Shown piece after piece: positions 32,784 to 41,320 of a stretch of 60,581 bases of DNA (the first letter of the stretch is position 1; the number at the start of each line of letters is the position of its first letter). The stretch lies in the NCBI GenBank assembly GCA_938044045.1, contig CALIQN010000110.1, positions 1 through 60,581 on the forward strand, written 5' to 3'. The position numbers and the translations under genes were made by a program. The DNA comes from an uncultured Peptococcaceae bacterium (lineage in GTDB: Bacteria; Bacillota; Peptococcia; Peptococcales; Peptococcaceae). The notes below the pieces were generated by a model. That model had not been told where the DNA came from, searched no databases, and saw only the letters and a list, made by a program, of their open reading frames with translations.

Positions 32784-33233
32784 TTACTTTTTGTGCTGGA
32801 CAAGATAGTTTTTGACATAGAGGATGGTACAAACGAACCAGAGAAAACTATTAAAACGTAGGGTTCTAAAAAGACCAATATTATCATAGCCACCGATTAA
32901 AAAGGATAGGGTTAAGTTGAGAATTTCAACGAGGTAGAGGACGAGACAAACACTAATAAAAATTATCAGGTAGTTTTTACTAGTCTCTCCTGCGAGCAAA
33001 AATTCACGATAGGTCAAGATGACGAGTACAAGCAAGAGGCTAAGGATGAAAAAATAGATGAGCTCTATTTTTTGGTCATTGGTACCCTCTTCAAAGAAAA
33101 ACTGGAGGTCACGCAATCGTTTTGTCTCTGTGCGGTAAATGATGGGTACTAAAAAAGTTAATACAAAACTAAAAAGAAAAATAACAAATTTTTTCAGTCT
33201 CAAGTTTTTATTTTTGTTTGACTGGGACATCAT
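32784..33233 (-). CDS. Four-helix membrane protein, tandem paralog 3
   Basis: A protein of about 149 aa in the tandem family. The open frame begins further upstream, but AAGGAGG lies directly before three consecutive ATG codons (33236, 33233, 33230), so one of these is the start; 33230 has the same 7-nt spacing as the other copies. It has four hydrophobic helices and ends VKNYLVQHKK, very similar to paralog 2. It is the first gene of the minus-strand cluster. Confidence 0.75.
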   Translation of the reverse strand: MMSQSNKNKNLRLKKFVIFLFSFVLTFLVPIIYRTETKRLRDLQFFFEEGTNDQKIELIYFFILSLLLVLVILTYREFLLAGETSKNYLIIFISVCLVLYLVEILNLTLSFLIGGYDNIGLFRTLRFNSFLWFVCTILYVKNYLVQHKK

Positions 33234-33450
33234 CATACCTCCTTTTTTGAAAAATGGGGGAAGATAAGCTAACTTTAAAATAATATTATCATAGGCTAAA
33301 AATGAAGACAAGGGGCGAAATCAGCACTATTTAGACTAAATTTTCTCAAAGGTAATAGAAAAGTAAGGAAACTAGATAAGTCAGAAAATAAAAATATTTT
33401 AAAACCGTACTAATAAATACCATTGATAAATACAATTAATGAATAAGCCC

Positions 33451-33479
33451 TTTACAAATGGCTATTATTAACATATAAT
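33451..33479 (+). promoter_or_regulatory. Predicted promoter of the met operon
   Basis: TTTACA at 33451-33456, 17-nt spacer and perfect TATAAT at 33474-33479, with a start near 33486 just before the riboswitch. Confidence 0.8.
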
Positions 33480-33503
33480 GGCTCAAACTTCAGTTGAAGT
33501 TCA

Positions 33504-33601
33504 TTTATCAAGAGTGGTGGAGGGACTGGCCCAGTGAAGCCCGGCAACAGCCTATTATGGAAATGTGCCAAATCCAGCAGACAATGTCTGAGAGATAAGT
33601 G
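33504..33601 (+). promoter_or_regulatory. SAM-I riboswitch (S box)
   Basis: The aptamer core is clear: AGAGTGGTGGAGGGACTGGC, then CCAGTGAAGCCCGGCAACAG, then AAATGTGCCAAATCC and CAGCAGACAATGTCTGAGAG; P1 closes with TTATC (33505-33509) and GATAA (33594-33598). Bound SAM would favour the following terminator and switch off the methionine operon. Confidence 0.96.
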
Positions 33602-33618
33602 TAAAAATAGCATTTTTT

Positions 33619-33652
33619 GGGCTATCTCTCTATAGAGATAGCCCTTTTTTAT
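33619..33652 (+). terminator. Riboswitch-controlled terminator
   Basis: An 11-bp stem GGGCTATCTCT / AGAGATAGCCC with a 4-nt loop and six T, between the SAM aptamer and metY. Confidence 0.95.
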
Positions 33653-33673
33653 TTACTAAGAGGAGGCGTCATA

Positions 33674-34969
33674 ATGACCAACGAAGAATTAAACGTTTTA
33701 CAAACTGAAAGCAAATGTGTTCAGGCAGGTTATCAACCAAAGGCTCACGAACCACGCATTATGCCAATTGTCCAATCTACAACCTACAGATACGACGATG
33801 CAGATGAATTGGCAAAGGTCTTTGACCTCTCTGCTCTTGAATATGTTCAAAGCATGTACTCTCGTCTAGGTAACCCTACAGTGGCTTATCTAGAAGAAAA
33901 ACTCGCTTGCCTTGAAGGCGGAATTGGTGCGATGATGACCTCTTCTGGTCAAGCTGCTGTTTTGGTCACCTTTTTAAACCTAGCAAAAACAGGAGATCAC
34001 TTTATCGCCCTAAGTAACCTTTATGGTGGGGTACACACCTTACTTGGTAGCCAAATCAAAAGGTTAGGCATTGAAGTGAGCTTTGTTTCTCCAGATGCTA
34101 GCCTAGAAGAAATGCAAGCCCTTGTAAGAGAAAACACCAAAGGGATTTATGCAGAAACCATTGGCAATCCGGATGTTGATGTCCTAGATTTTGAAAAAGT
34201 CTCTGCCCTAGCAAAATTTGCTGGTGTTCCACTTATCGTAGATAATACCTTTGGTACCCCTTACCTTTGCAATCCTATTGCCCATGGTGCAGATATTGTC
34301 TTGCACTCAACCACCAAGTATATTGATGGTCATGCGACCTCTGTTGGTGGGATTGTTATCGATGCAGGGACTTTTGACTGGACAAGTGAAAAATTCCCAC
34401 AATTTAGTGAGCCAGATCCAGACTACCATGGTCTCGTCTATAACAACTATGGCAAGGCAGCTTTTTTGGTACGTTTGCGTGCTAGCCTACTCCGTGATAT
34501 GGGGACAACCTTTAGCCCATTCAATGCCTTTTTGACCAATTTAGGACTAGAAACCTTGCACTTGCGTATGGCAAGACATAGTGAAAATGCCCTTGCAGTT
34601 GCAAAATTCTTAGAAAACCACGAAAAAATAGAATGGGTCAACTATCCAGGCCTTGAAAGCTCACCATCTTATGAAAGAACAAAAAAATACTTGCCAAAAG
34701 GTGCTAGCGGTGTTGTTTCTTTTGGAGTTAAAGGTGGTAAGGAAGCGGCGAAGAAGTTTACAGAAAACACCAAACTCGCTAACCTTGTTGTTCATGTTGG
34801 GGACATTCGTACCTGCTTACTCCAACCAGCGATGACTACCCACAGACAACTTTCTGATGAAGAATTGCTAAAAGCTGGTGTTCGTCCGGAAATGATTCGT
34901 TTCAATGTAGGGATTGAGCATATTGATGACATCATTAAGGATTTAAGCCAAGCTTTAGATAGCCTATAA
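33674..34969 (+). CDS. metY: O-acetylhomoserine aminocarboxypropyltransferase (sulfhydrylase)
   Basis: A PLP enzyme of 431 aa that makes homocysteine from O-acetylhomoserine and sulfide. The PLP lysine is K215 in HSTTKYIDGHA; TSSGQAAVL and the aspartate of VDNTFGTPYL are also intact. Length and the insertion DYHGLVYNN match MetY rather than the shorter MetB/MetC. ATG 33674 has AGGAGG, after the riboswitch terminator. First gene of metY-metA-metN-metI-metQ. Confidence 0.94.
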   Translation: MTNEELNVLQTESKCVQAGYQPKAHEPRIMPIVQSTTYRYDDADELAKVFDLSALEYVQSMYSRLGNPTVAYLEEKLACLEGGIGAMMTSSGQAAVLVTFLNLAKTGDHFIALSNLYGGVHTLLGSQIKRLGIEVSFVSPDASLEEMQALVRENTKGIYAETIGNPDVDVLDFEKVSALAKFAGVPLIVDNTFGTPYLCNPIAHGADIVLHSTTKYIDGHATSVGGIVIDAGTFDWTSEKFPQFSEPDPDYHGLVYNNYGKAAFLVRLRASLLRDMGTTFSPFNAFLTNLGLETLHLRMARHSENALAVAKFLENHEKIEWVNYPGLESSPSYERTKKYLPKGASGVVSFGVKGGKEAAKKFTENTKLANLVVHVGDIRTCLLQPAMTTHRQLSDEELLKAGVRPEMIRFNVGIEHIDDIIKDLSQALDSL

Positions 34970-34993
34970 GATTCAAAATAAAGGAGATTTGCG

Positions 34994-35929
34994 ATGCCTG
35001 TCATTATACCCAAAGACTTGCCCGCCAAAGCCATACTGGATAAAGAATACATCTTTTCGATGTCAGAGGAGAGGGCAAGAACGCAGGACATTCGCCCTTT
35101 GCGTCTTGCCTTAGTCAATCTGATGCCGACAAAGATTGTCACCGAAACCCAGTTTATGCGACTTTTGAGTAATACGCCCTTGCAAGTGGATATTGACTTG
35201 ATTGCCATGAGCACACATGAGAGCAAAAACACCTCCAAGGCACACTTGTATCGCTTTTATAAGACCTTTGAGGACATCAAGCACCAAAAGTATGATGGGA
35301 TGATTATCACTGGCGCACCGGTGGAAATGCTGGATTTTTCTGAGGTGAATTATTGGGAAGAGCTTGAGTCCATTATGGACTTTGCCAATACCAATGTGTA
35401 TTCTACCTTGTTTATCTGTTGGGCATCTCAGGCAGCCCTTTACTATTATTATGGCGTAGAAAAATATCCTCTCGAAGAAAAGATGTTTGGCATTTTCTCC
35501 CATCAGCTTTTACGTGTGCGTGATATTACCAAGGGTTTTGATGATGAGTTTTTTGCCCCTCATTCCAGACATACAGAAAACAGACCCCAGGATTTGGCAA
35601 AGTTACCTCAGCTAAAAATTCTTGCCCAATCTGATGAGGCTGGGGTTCTCCTTTCAGCTACCACTGACCAGAGACATTACTTTATCTCTGGTCATATGGA
35701 GTATGATGCGCTGACTTTAAAAGAAGAGTATGAAAGGGATTTAAAAAAAGCGCAAAGTGGTGTATCCTTACCTAAGGCGTACTTTCCTCATGACGATCCT
35801 AGTCTCGAACCAATTGTAAAGTGGCGTGCCCATGCAAACTTACTTTATTCTAATTGGCTCAACCACGTTGTCTATCAAAATACGCCTTATGACTTAGAAA
35901 AGTTACAACCACGAGAGGAGCTTATATGA
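34994..35929 (+). CDS. metA: Homoserine O-acetyltransferase (MetA type)
   Basis: A 311-aa activating enzyme at the head of methionine synthesis. The catalytic Cys is C142 in FICWASQAAL, with the His/Glu partner region FISGHMEYD. Residue 111 is Glu in ITGAPVEMLDF; in characterised MetA proteins Glu111 favours acetyl-CoA while Gly favours succinyl-CoA. The acetyl product is what metY upstream uses. It overlaps metN by 4 bp. Confidence 0.94.
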   Translation: MPVIIPKDLPAKAILDKEYIFSMSEERARTQDIRPLRLALVNLMPTKIVTETQFMRLLSNTPLQVDIDLIAMSTHESKNTSKAHLYRFYKTFEDIKHQKYDGMIITGAPVEMLDFSEVNYWEELESIMDFANTNVYSTLFICWASQAALYYYYGVEKYPLEEKMFGIFSHQLLRVRDITKGFDDEFFAPHSRHTENRPQDLAKLPQLKILAQSDEAGVLLSATTDQRHYFISGHMEYDALTLKEEYERDLKKAQSGVSLPKAYFPHDDPSLEPIVKWRAHANLLYSNWLNHVVYQNTPYDLEKLQPREELI

Positions 35930-36939
35930 GCGAGGCGATTATAAAAATAGAGTCACTGTACAAGCAGTTTTATCTCAAAGGGCAGAAGATAAGTGCTTTG
36001 GAGGACATTAATCTAGAGATTAATAGAGGCGAGGTCTTTGGTATTATTGGCATGAGTGGGGCAGGTAAGAGTACCTTGGTACGTTGCCTAAACTTCCTCG
36101 AGGTGCCAAGTGAAGGGCAGATTATTTTTAATGATAAGAGTCTTGGGCAACTGAGTCAGATGGGCTTGCGTCAAGTACGCCGTGAGATGGGCATGATTTT
36201 TCAACAGTTTAACCTCCTCATGCAAAGGACAGCCTTAGAAAATGTATGCTTTCCGTTGACGATTTCAGGGATGAAAAAGCAAGACGCCCAAAAGCGTGCT
36301 TTGGAGCTTTTAGAAATTGTAGGACTAAGCGATCGTGCCAATTCTTATCCATCTCAACTCTCAGGAGGACAAAAGCAAAGGGTAGCGATTGCTAGAGCTT
36401 TGGCAACAGAGCCTAAGGTACTTCTCTGTGATGAGGCGACAAGTGCCCTAGATCCAGAGACCACAAAGTCTGTCTTGAGACTTTTAAAAGAATTAAACGA
36501 AAAAATGGGCATTACCATTATTATCATTACCCATGAGATGAGTGTTATCGAGGAGATTTGCCAAAGGGTGGCAATCATAGCCGACCATAAAATTGCAGAA
36601 GTTGGCACTGTCCAAGAAATCTTTACTCATCCTAAGACAGAGGCGACTAAGCGCTTGGTCTATCAAGACACGGCTCAAGCACCAAGCTTTAACCCTAATC
36701 GTGGCAAACAGCTCCGTATTGTCTTCAATGGTGGCTCATCTTTTGAACCTGTACTCAGTCAGATGGTGCTAGATTTAAAGATACAGGTCAATATTATGTT
36801 TGCAGATACCAAAAATATTGATGGTCGTGCCTTTGGACAGCTTGTGATTCAATTACCTGATGAGGTATCAAGTGAGAAAGTCTTGAGTTATTTAAAGACA
36901 AAAAATGTCCAAGTCGAGGAGGTGACTCAACGTGTCTGA
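35926..36939 (+). CDS. metN: Methionine ABC transporter ATPase
   Basis: A 337-aa ABC ATPase: Walker A GMSGAGKST at 42-50, Q-loop FQQFNLL, signature LSGGQKQR, Walker B VLLCDEATSALD, and H-loop THE. The C-terminal 75 residues form the NIL/ACT-like domain that in MetN binds methionine and inhibits transport. Translationally coupled to metA and metI. Confidence 0.95.
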   Translation: MSEAIIKIESLYKQFYLKGQKISALEDINLEINRGEVFGIIGMSGAGKSTLVRCLNFLEVPSEGQIIFNDKSLGQLSQMGLRQVRREMGMIFQQFNLLMQRTALENVCFPLTISGMKKQDAQKRALELLEIVGLSDRANSYPSQLSGGQKQRVAIARALATEPKVLLCDEATSALDPETTKSVLRLLKELNEKMGITIIIITHEMSVIEEICQRVAIIADHKIAEVGTVQEIFTHPKTEATKRLVYQDTAQAPSFNPNRGKQLRIVFNGGSSFEPVLSQMVLDLKIQVNIMFADTKNIDGRAFGQLVIQLPDEVSSEKVLSYLKTKNVQVEEVTQRV

Positions 36940-37591
36940 TATGGTAAATATGCTTTTTGAAGAATCGTTAAAGACACTGATGATGACCTTTATGACAACA
37001 TTTTTTGCCTATCTCTTTGGACTACCTTTAGGGGTCTTTTTGATCACTAGTGCCAAGGGCGGCTTAAGACCACATCCTATTTTAGGCAGTATTGTTGGCC
37101 TCATTATCAATTTATTGCGTTCGGTACCATTTTTGATTTTGATGATTTTGTTGGCGCCATTAAGCGACTTGCTTTTGCATGCGACCATCGGCCCTAAGGT
37201 GGCGATTTTTGCCCTTACCTTTTCGGCAGCACCTTTTGTGGCTAGGGTAGTGGAACAATCCCTTCTTGAGGTTGATAAAGGTGTCATCGAAGCCGCCCTT
37301 TCTATGGGTGCCAGCCCGAGGCAGATTGTCTGGAAGGTCTATCTCGTTGAAGCTTTTCCTTCCTTGGTCAATGGGATGCTCCTTTCTCTGACAACGATTC
37401 TTGCCTACACAGCTATGGCAGGTTTTATCGGTGCGGGAGGCCTAGGGGATGTGGCAATCCGTTTTGGTTACCATCGCTATGATTTTACGACGATGATTGT
37501 TGTGGTTATTGTCATTGTTATTTTAGTACAAATTATACAAATGCTTGGTGAACGTTATGTTCGCTATACAGATAAAAGAATAAAAGAATAA
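36932..37591 (+). CDS. metI: Methionine ABC transporter permease
   Basis: A 219-aa inner-membrane protein with about five helices and the permease coupling motif in EAALSMGASPRQIVWKVYL. The start is GTG at 36932, inside the metN end, with GAGGAGG upstream. It forms the channel with MetN and receives substrate from MetQ. Confidence 0.95.
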   Translation: MSDMVNMLFEESLKTLMMTFMTTFFAYLFGLPLGVFLITSAKGGLRPHPILGSIVGLIINLLRSVPFLILMILLAPLSDLLLHATIGPKVAIFALTFSAAPFVARVVEQSLLEVDKGVIEAALSMGASPRQIVWKVYLVEAFPSLVNGMLLSLTTILAYTAMAGFIGAGGLGDVAIRFGYHRYDFTTMIVVVIVIVILVQIIQMLGERYVRYTDKRIKE

Positions 37592-37623
37592 ATAAAATAA
37601 ATAGAAGAAACGAGGTTAGACTC

Positions 37624-38472
37624 ATGATAAATACAAAAAAATTAACAGCTGGTGTTTTAGCCCTTGGACTTTTCGCGACAGTACTAACAGGTTGTGGTAG
37701 TAATGCCAATGATGCAGATGCTGCAAAGACAGAAACAGAAGCAAGCAAGGTCATTAAAATTGGTGCTAGCCCTAGCCCACACGAAGAAATCTTAAATGCA
37801 TTAAAAGATGAATTCACAGCAGAAGGTTATACCCTAGAAGTGGTACCATTTTCTGATTATGTTTTACCAAACAAGGCACTTGCCAATGGGGAATTAGATG
37901 CCAACTACTTCCAACACCTACCTTACCTTGAAGAATTCAACAAAGAAAACAAACTTGACCTTGTCAGTGCAGGCCCAGTACACTACGAACCAATGGCAAT
38001 CTTTAAAGGCAAGACCGAAACTTTGAGTGCGCTAAAAGATGGGGCAAAGATTGCTGTCCCAAATGATACCACCAACGAAGCAAGAGCCCTTCTCCTCCTT
38101 CAAGATAACGGCTTTATCAAGTTAGACGAAAAAGCTGGTCTCAATGCGACTAAAAAAGACATCGTGGACAATCCTAAAAACTTTGAAATCGTAGAACTTG
38201 AAGCAGCTCAAATTCCAAGATCTCTTGGTGATGTAGACATCGCTGTCATCAACGGTAACTATGCCATTTCTGCCGGTCTCAACCTCAGTGATGCCCTTGC
38301 CAAAGAAGAAGCAGATAGCTTAGCTGCAAAGACTTATGCTAATATTATCGCTGTTCGTGCAGAAGATAAGGATAGCGAAAAGACTAAGGCAATTATGAAA
38401 GTTCTCGTTAGCCCTAAAGCAGTAGAATTTATCGACAAAAACTATAAAGGCGCTGTTGTTGCCAGTAAATAA
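37624..38472 (+). CDS. metQ: Methionine-binding lipoprotein
   Basis: A 282-aa substrate-binding lipoprotein: signal peptide with lipobox LTGC (C24), then the NlpA/MetQ domain with IKIGASPSPHEEIL, LANGELDANYFQHLPYLEEFN and VAVPND-like IAVPNDTTNEARALLLLQ. Ends the operon before a strong terminator. Confidence 0.95.
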   Translation: MINTKKLTAGVLALGLFATVLTGCGSNANDADAAKTETEASKVIKIGASPSPHEEILNALKDEFTAEGYTLEVVPFSDYVLPNKALANGELDANYFQHLPYLEEFNKENKLDLVSAGPVHYEPMAIFKGKTETLSALKDGAKIAVPNDTTNEARALLLLQDNGFIKLDEKAGLNATKKDIVDNPKNFEIVELEAAQIPRSLGDVDIAVINGNYAISAGLNLSDALAKEEADSLAAKTYANIIAVRAEDKDSEKTKAIMKVLVSPKAVEFIDKNYKGAVVASK

Positions 38473-38479
38473 TTGAAGT

Positions 38480-38508
38480 AAAAAAACGCCCCTAAGGGGC
38501 GTTTTTTG
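38480..38508. terminator. Intrinsic terminator of the met operon
   Basis: Stem AAAAACGCCCCT / AGGGGCGTTTTT with T-run; A- and T-runs on both sides would allow it to act both ways. Confidence 0.93.
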
Positions 38509-38549
38509 TTGTGGCGAGGTATTCTTTTAGAGAATAGGGCAGGCGTAGT

Positions 38550-38744
38550 TTAGTTTACATCTTTTTTATTAAAAAATAGACTAAAGAGCATTCCTAAGCT
38601 GATTCCCATTGGAATCCAAAAGGCGATATTGTGTGTCATGATACCTATAGCGCTTCCGAGGGATAGACCAGTGGAAAGCCCAATAGATAAACCAACATCA
38701 TTTTGCTTGTCGTATTCTTGTTTTTTATCCGTATGTTTTTTCAT
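38550..38744 (-). CDS. Small glycine-zipper membrane protein
   Basis: A 64-aa protein with a charged N terminus (KKHTDKKQEYDK) and two hydrophobic segments rich in small residues (GLSIGLSTGLSLGSAIGIM; FWIPMGISLGMLFSLFF). AAGGAG precedes the ATG. Such proteins are common in Firmicutes and remain uncharacterised. Confidence 0.65.
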   Translation of the reverse strand: MKKHTDKKQEYDKQNDVGLSIGLSTGLSLGSAIGIMTHNIAFWIPMGISLGMLFSLFFNKKDVN

Positions 38745-39090
38745 GGTAGTTCGCTCCTTATCAATGTTTCATTTTATTTTCCTAAAATAAGACGAAATGA
38801 TGGTATCCATCTATAATAAATTAAAATCTATCTGATTGTCCGTTGTAACCGCCTTTAGTACCTTTTAGTGCAATGCGATGTGATTATAGAAAGTGTCTAC
38901 GTATTTTTTGGAGAAGATGGATGATGACATCAACATGTTTACAAGAGGAAGCAAAACTTATTTTGACCTATCCCCATAAGGCTCAATTGAATCAAATAAG
39001 TTACTTAGCCATAGTAGCGACTTTTTTATGGAAGAGTTCCCAAGCAAATAAAGAAACATGATAAAAGTTTGGTAGGATATAGAAAATTTA
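38745..39090. other. Intergenic region without a convincing gene
   Basis: AT-rich. An open frame at 38873-39061 has no ribosome site and an unusual Trp/Cys/Arg composition, so it is not taken as a gene. Fragments such as CDVIIESVYVFFGEDG in another frame hint at a heavily decayed gene, but no family is recognised. Confidence 0.35.
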
Positions 39091-39727
39091 TTACCTATTG
39101 TAGGTCGTTAAAATCAAAGTGTTGTCTACATACTCTCCTAAAAATATTTCACTGTATTTATTGATTCCTTGATGGTTTAATTCTTTAAGAAGCCATTTTT
39201 CGTCTTTACCAATTACTTTTAGGATATCATTTTGTACCTGACCATCTGTAATAATTGGAAATTTTGGGTTTTCTTCACCAGCTTGTATTATGATTAGCTG
39301 GCCATTTTGTTCGACGACTGCTCTTTTGACCGTCTTTGATGAATAAATACCATTTGTACGAAGTTTAAAGGCGACATCATGGGCTGATAGTCCAACTTTC
39401 TTACAATTATCAATATCAATTTTTCCGTTATCGATAATGATCATAGCCTTGCCATCTATCAGTTGTTTAGCTTTTATATTATGTTTCTTTATCCACTTTA
39501 GGCTTAGAACAAGTGTACACCAAATACATAGAATGGCAATAAAATCGGGTATTTGAATAGTCTCATTATAAATAACACCACCGATAATTCCACCAAGCAC
39601 ATAATTTACTATTTGGTCGCTAGCTGATGAGGGAGCTAGATTTCCTTTACCAGATAAATTTATGGTTGTAACTATTGCAAAAAAAACCAATTAGTAGTTT
39701 GATTGTTACTAATAGAAATGGATGCAT
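39091..39727 (-). pseudogene. DUF421/YetF-like membrane protein gene, frameshifted in an A8/T8 tract
   Basis: The main open part (to 39690) has the DUF421 features: two or three hydrophobic segments, a soluble region IDGKAMIIIDNGKIDIDNCKK, and a C-terminal half beginning LIIIQAGEENPKFPIITDGQ. The natural N terminus MHPFLLVTIKLLIGFF starts at ATG 39727 with AGGTGA upstream, but lies in another frame: a run of eight T (A on plus strand, 39679-39686) has one T too many. Removing one T joins the two parts. It is either phase-variable, decayed or a base-calling error. DUF421 proteins have been linked to spore or envelope functions. Confidence 0.7.
39679..39686. repeat. Homopolymer tract of 8 A (8 T on the coding strand)
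   Basis: The frame of the DUF421-like gene changes exactly at this run. Confidence 0.85.
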
Positions 39728-39763
39728 TATTTTTCACCTTTTTTCTAAGTATTGTGTGTCATA

Positions 39764-40336
39764 TCATGGTATGACACATCTACCTTTTGATTGACAATAG
39801 TGTTGATAATTCTCTTCTCTTAGAGGATTCCAATAGACAAAGACATATTTGGAAACGCCAAAGATGGTGTGATGGGGTTTTTGTTGCAGTTTTAGGTTTT
39901 TCATAAAGAAAGCAAACAGCCCTTCATACTTTCCAGGCTCATAGAAACGAGGGAGATGGGCAGGCATACTGAAGTAGATGGTTTTGTCATTAAAGCAAAA
40001 TTTCATATCTGCGATTGCCCCACGTTTGATGTCTACAGCTTGAATGTAGTAGAGATTATCCAAGATATTGGTATAGACCAAGTTATCATTTAAGTAATAG
40101 TTAATGATCTTGTCCTCTGTGACTTCTATTTTTTGCTTATGGATGGATAAAAAGATGACAAGGATAAAAGAGACGGCAATCATTAATCTGATGAGATAAA
40201 TGGAGTTTTCTTGGTGATTGGGATCAAAAAGATGATAGTAGACGATACTGCTCAATAGATAGACAAAGAAGGCGATCGCTAGGACTAGCCAAGCATTTAG
40301 CCTTGTGCCGTAGAAGGTAAAAGTTTGAGGTTTCAA
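39764..40336 (-). CDS. Membrane protein with cytoplasmic PH-like domain, unknown function
   Basis: A 190-aa protein: two hydrophobic helices (about 14-34 and 45-63) followed by a soluble half with alternating strands (KIEVTEDKIINYYLNDNLVYTNIL, MKFCFNDKTIYFSMPAH), the pattern of small bacterial PH-like (YcxB/YdbT-type) membrane proteins. The start is TTG 40336 with AAAGGA about 10 nt upstream. It sits between two unrelated minus-strand genes. The fold is only a suggestion. Confidence 0.6.
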   Translation of the reverse strand: MKPQTFTFYGTRLNAWLVLAIAFFVYLLSSIVYYHLFDPNHQENSIYLIRLMIAVSFILVIFLSIHKQKIEVTEDKIINYYLNDNLVYTNILDNLYYIQAVDIKRGAIADMKFCFNDKTIYFSMPAHLPRFYEPGKYEGLFAFFMKNLKLQQKPHHTIFGVSKYVFVYWNPLREENYQHYCQSKGRCVIP

Positions 40337-40386
40337 GAGAGCGTTATCCTTTCGTAGGGTATTTTGCTGATACTTAAAGGTTAGAT

Positions 40387-40932
40387 TTATTTTTCGTTTT
40401 CAAGCATCTTGGCGATTTTTTCAAAGGTATTACTATTTCTTATGGTAATTTGCTTATAAAAATCTTGCTTTACTAATTTTTTATGGTAGGTCGTTTTGAG
40501 GTAGTCTGCCTCATCATATTTGCCCCAAAATATGGCGTGCTTTCCGACATGGACGATTTCATTGTGAAAGGTCGCTTTAGCGATAAAGTCAAGAATACTG
40601 GCTTTATCCAAGTGAGGCGAAAAAAATAAAACATCCTTTCTTGCTAGCGCTTGCCCCCACCAATCAGGCAAGGTAGCACTTTCTTTTAAGTAAGCCTCTT
40701 TAGTGATTAAAGCAAAAGGGATAGGAAAGTCGTAGTTGGTGTCTAACAAATGACCTATCTTGGCAAGACAAGTTTCATTATTTTGGTCACTGCTGAAAAA
40801 CAAATTGCCACTATTAATATAAGATGAAACCTTTTCAAAGCCTGCCTCTAATAACAGTGCTTTGAACTCGCTCATCGCTACCTTATGCTTGCCACCGACA
40901 TTGATGCCACGCAATAAAAGGACATATCTCAA
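40387..40932 (-). CDS. DUF1697 family protein
   Basis: A 181-aa cytoplasmic protein of a widespread uncharacterised family, recognised by the start RYVLLLRGINVGGKHKVAM and SYINSGNLFFSS. The frame is open to 40956, but the TTG at 40932 has GGAGGAG six bases upstream and gives the normal family N terminus, so it is preferred. No biochemical role is established. Confidence 0.85.
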   Translation of the reverse strand: MRYVLLLRGINVGGKHKVAMSEFKALLLEAGFEKVSSYINSGNLFFSSDQNNETCLAKIGHLLDTNYDFPIPFALITKEAYLKESATLPDWWGQALARKDVLFFSPHLDKASILDFIAKATFHNEIVHVGKHAIFWGKYDEADYLKTTYHKKLVKQDFYKQITIRNSNTFEKIAKMLENEK

Positions 40933-41107
40933 TGCCTTCTCCTCCATAAATTTCAATTGATGGTAAAATCATTGATAAAATTATAATATTTACAAGCAGT
41001 TTTTTCTAGGGCAGAATTTTTTACTTGTTTTGCCAAAAGTTCTGTAGTAAAAATGATAGTAGGATAAAGTTTATCGTATCTTTATTTTATCCAAAATGAG
41101 GGTGTGT

Positions 41108-41137
41108 TTGACGTGATGGGGGCGATAGTGCTATACT
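41108..41137 (+). promoter_or_regulatory. Predicted promoter of the antitoxin RNA
   Basis: TTGACG at 41108-41113, 18-nt spacer, TATACT at 41132-41137; start near 41144, only about 65 nt before a strong terminator. Confidence 0.65.
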
Positions 41138-41148
41138 GTCCTTAGACA

Positions 41149-41160
41149 AATGATGGATAG
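41149..41160. repeat. Direct repeat, antitoxin copy
   Basis: AATGATGGATAG; matches 41287-41298 at 11 of 12 positions. Transcribed in opposite directions, the two copies give complementary RNAs. Confidence 0.75.
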
Positions 41161-41173
41161 GATTTTAATATAG

Positions 41174-41207
41174 AAAAAAGCGACCAGGTGGAGCTGGTCG
41201 CTTTTTT
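41174..41207. terminator. Bidirectional terminator shared by toxin and antitoxin
   Basis: A 14-bp stem AAAAAAGCGACCAG / CTGGTCGCTTTTTT with a 6-nt loop, strong on both strands. Confidence 0.93.
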
Positions 41208-41214
41208 ATTTAGG

Positions 41215-41313
41215 CTAGTTGTCGTCTTTGGGACTGTCTAGCCATTTGATGGTGTAATAACAAATTGCGCCACCTATGACAATCCCAATGATGGACAGAA
41301 TGTATTTAAACAT
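41215..41313 (-). CDS. Fst/Ldr-like type I toxin peptide
   Basis: A 32-aa peptide, MFKYILSIIGIVIGGAICYY then TIKWLDSPKDDN. It has one membrane helix with small residues followed by WLD and a charged tail, the layout of the Fst family (Fst of pAD1 is 33 aa with a helix, then VLDEEDD). The start is ATG 41313 with TAGGGA about 11 nt upstream, and that ribosome site lies in a 5' hairpin. The gene ends 8 bp from a shared terminator with the convergent antitoxin RNA. Toxicity is inferred, not shown. Confidence 0.65.
   Translation of the reverse strand: MFKYILSIIGIVIGGAICYYTIKWLDSPKDDN
41287..41298. repeat. Direct repeat, toxin-gene copy
   Basis: AATGATGGACAG within the toxin coding region; the partner of 41149-41160. 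Confidence 0.75.
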
Positions 41314-41320
41314 AGTATCA

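Larger units (their letters stand above)
41144..41209 (+). ncRNA. Predicted antitoxin RNA of a type I toxin-antitoxin locus
   Basis: A predicted RNA of about 66 nt running toward the small toxin gene on the other strand and sharing its terminator. It contains AATGATGGATAG, which can pair with the toxin mRNA because the same sequence recurs inside the toxin gene (41287-41298). This is the geometry of the Fst (par) family. Confidence 0.6.

Noticed and set aside
38873..39061. Open frame of 62 aa on the plus strand
   Set aside because: No ribosome site, odd Cys/Trp/Arg composition and no resemblance to a protein family; probably chance or old decay.
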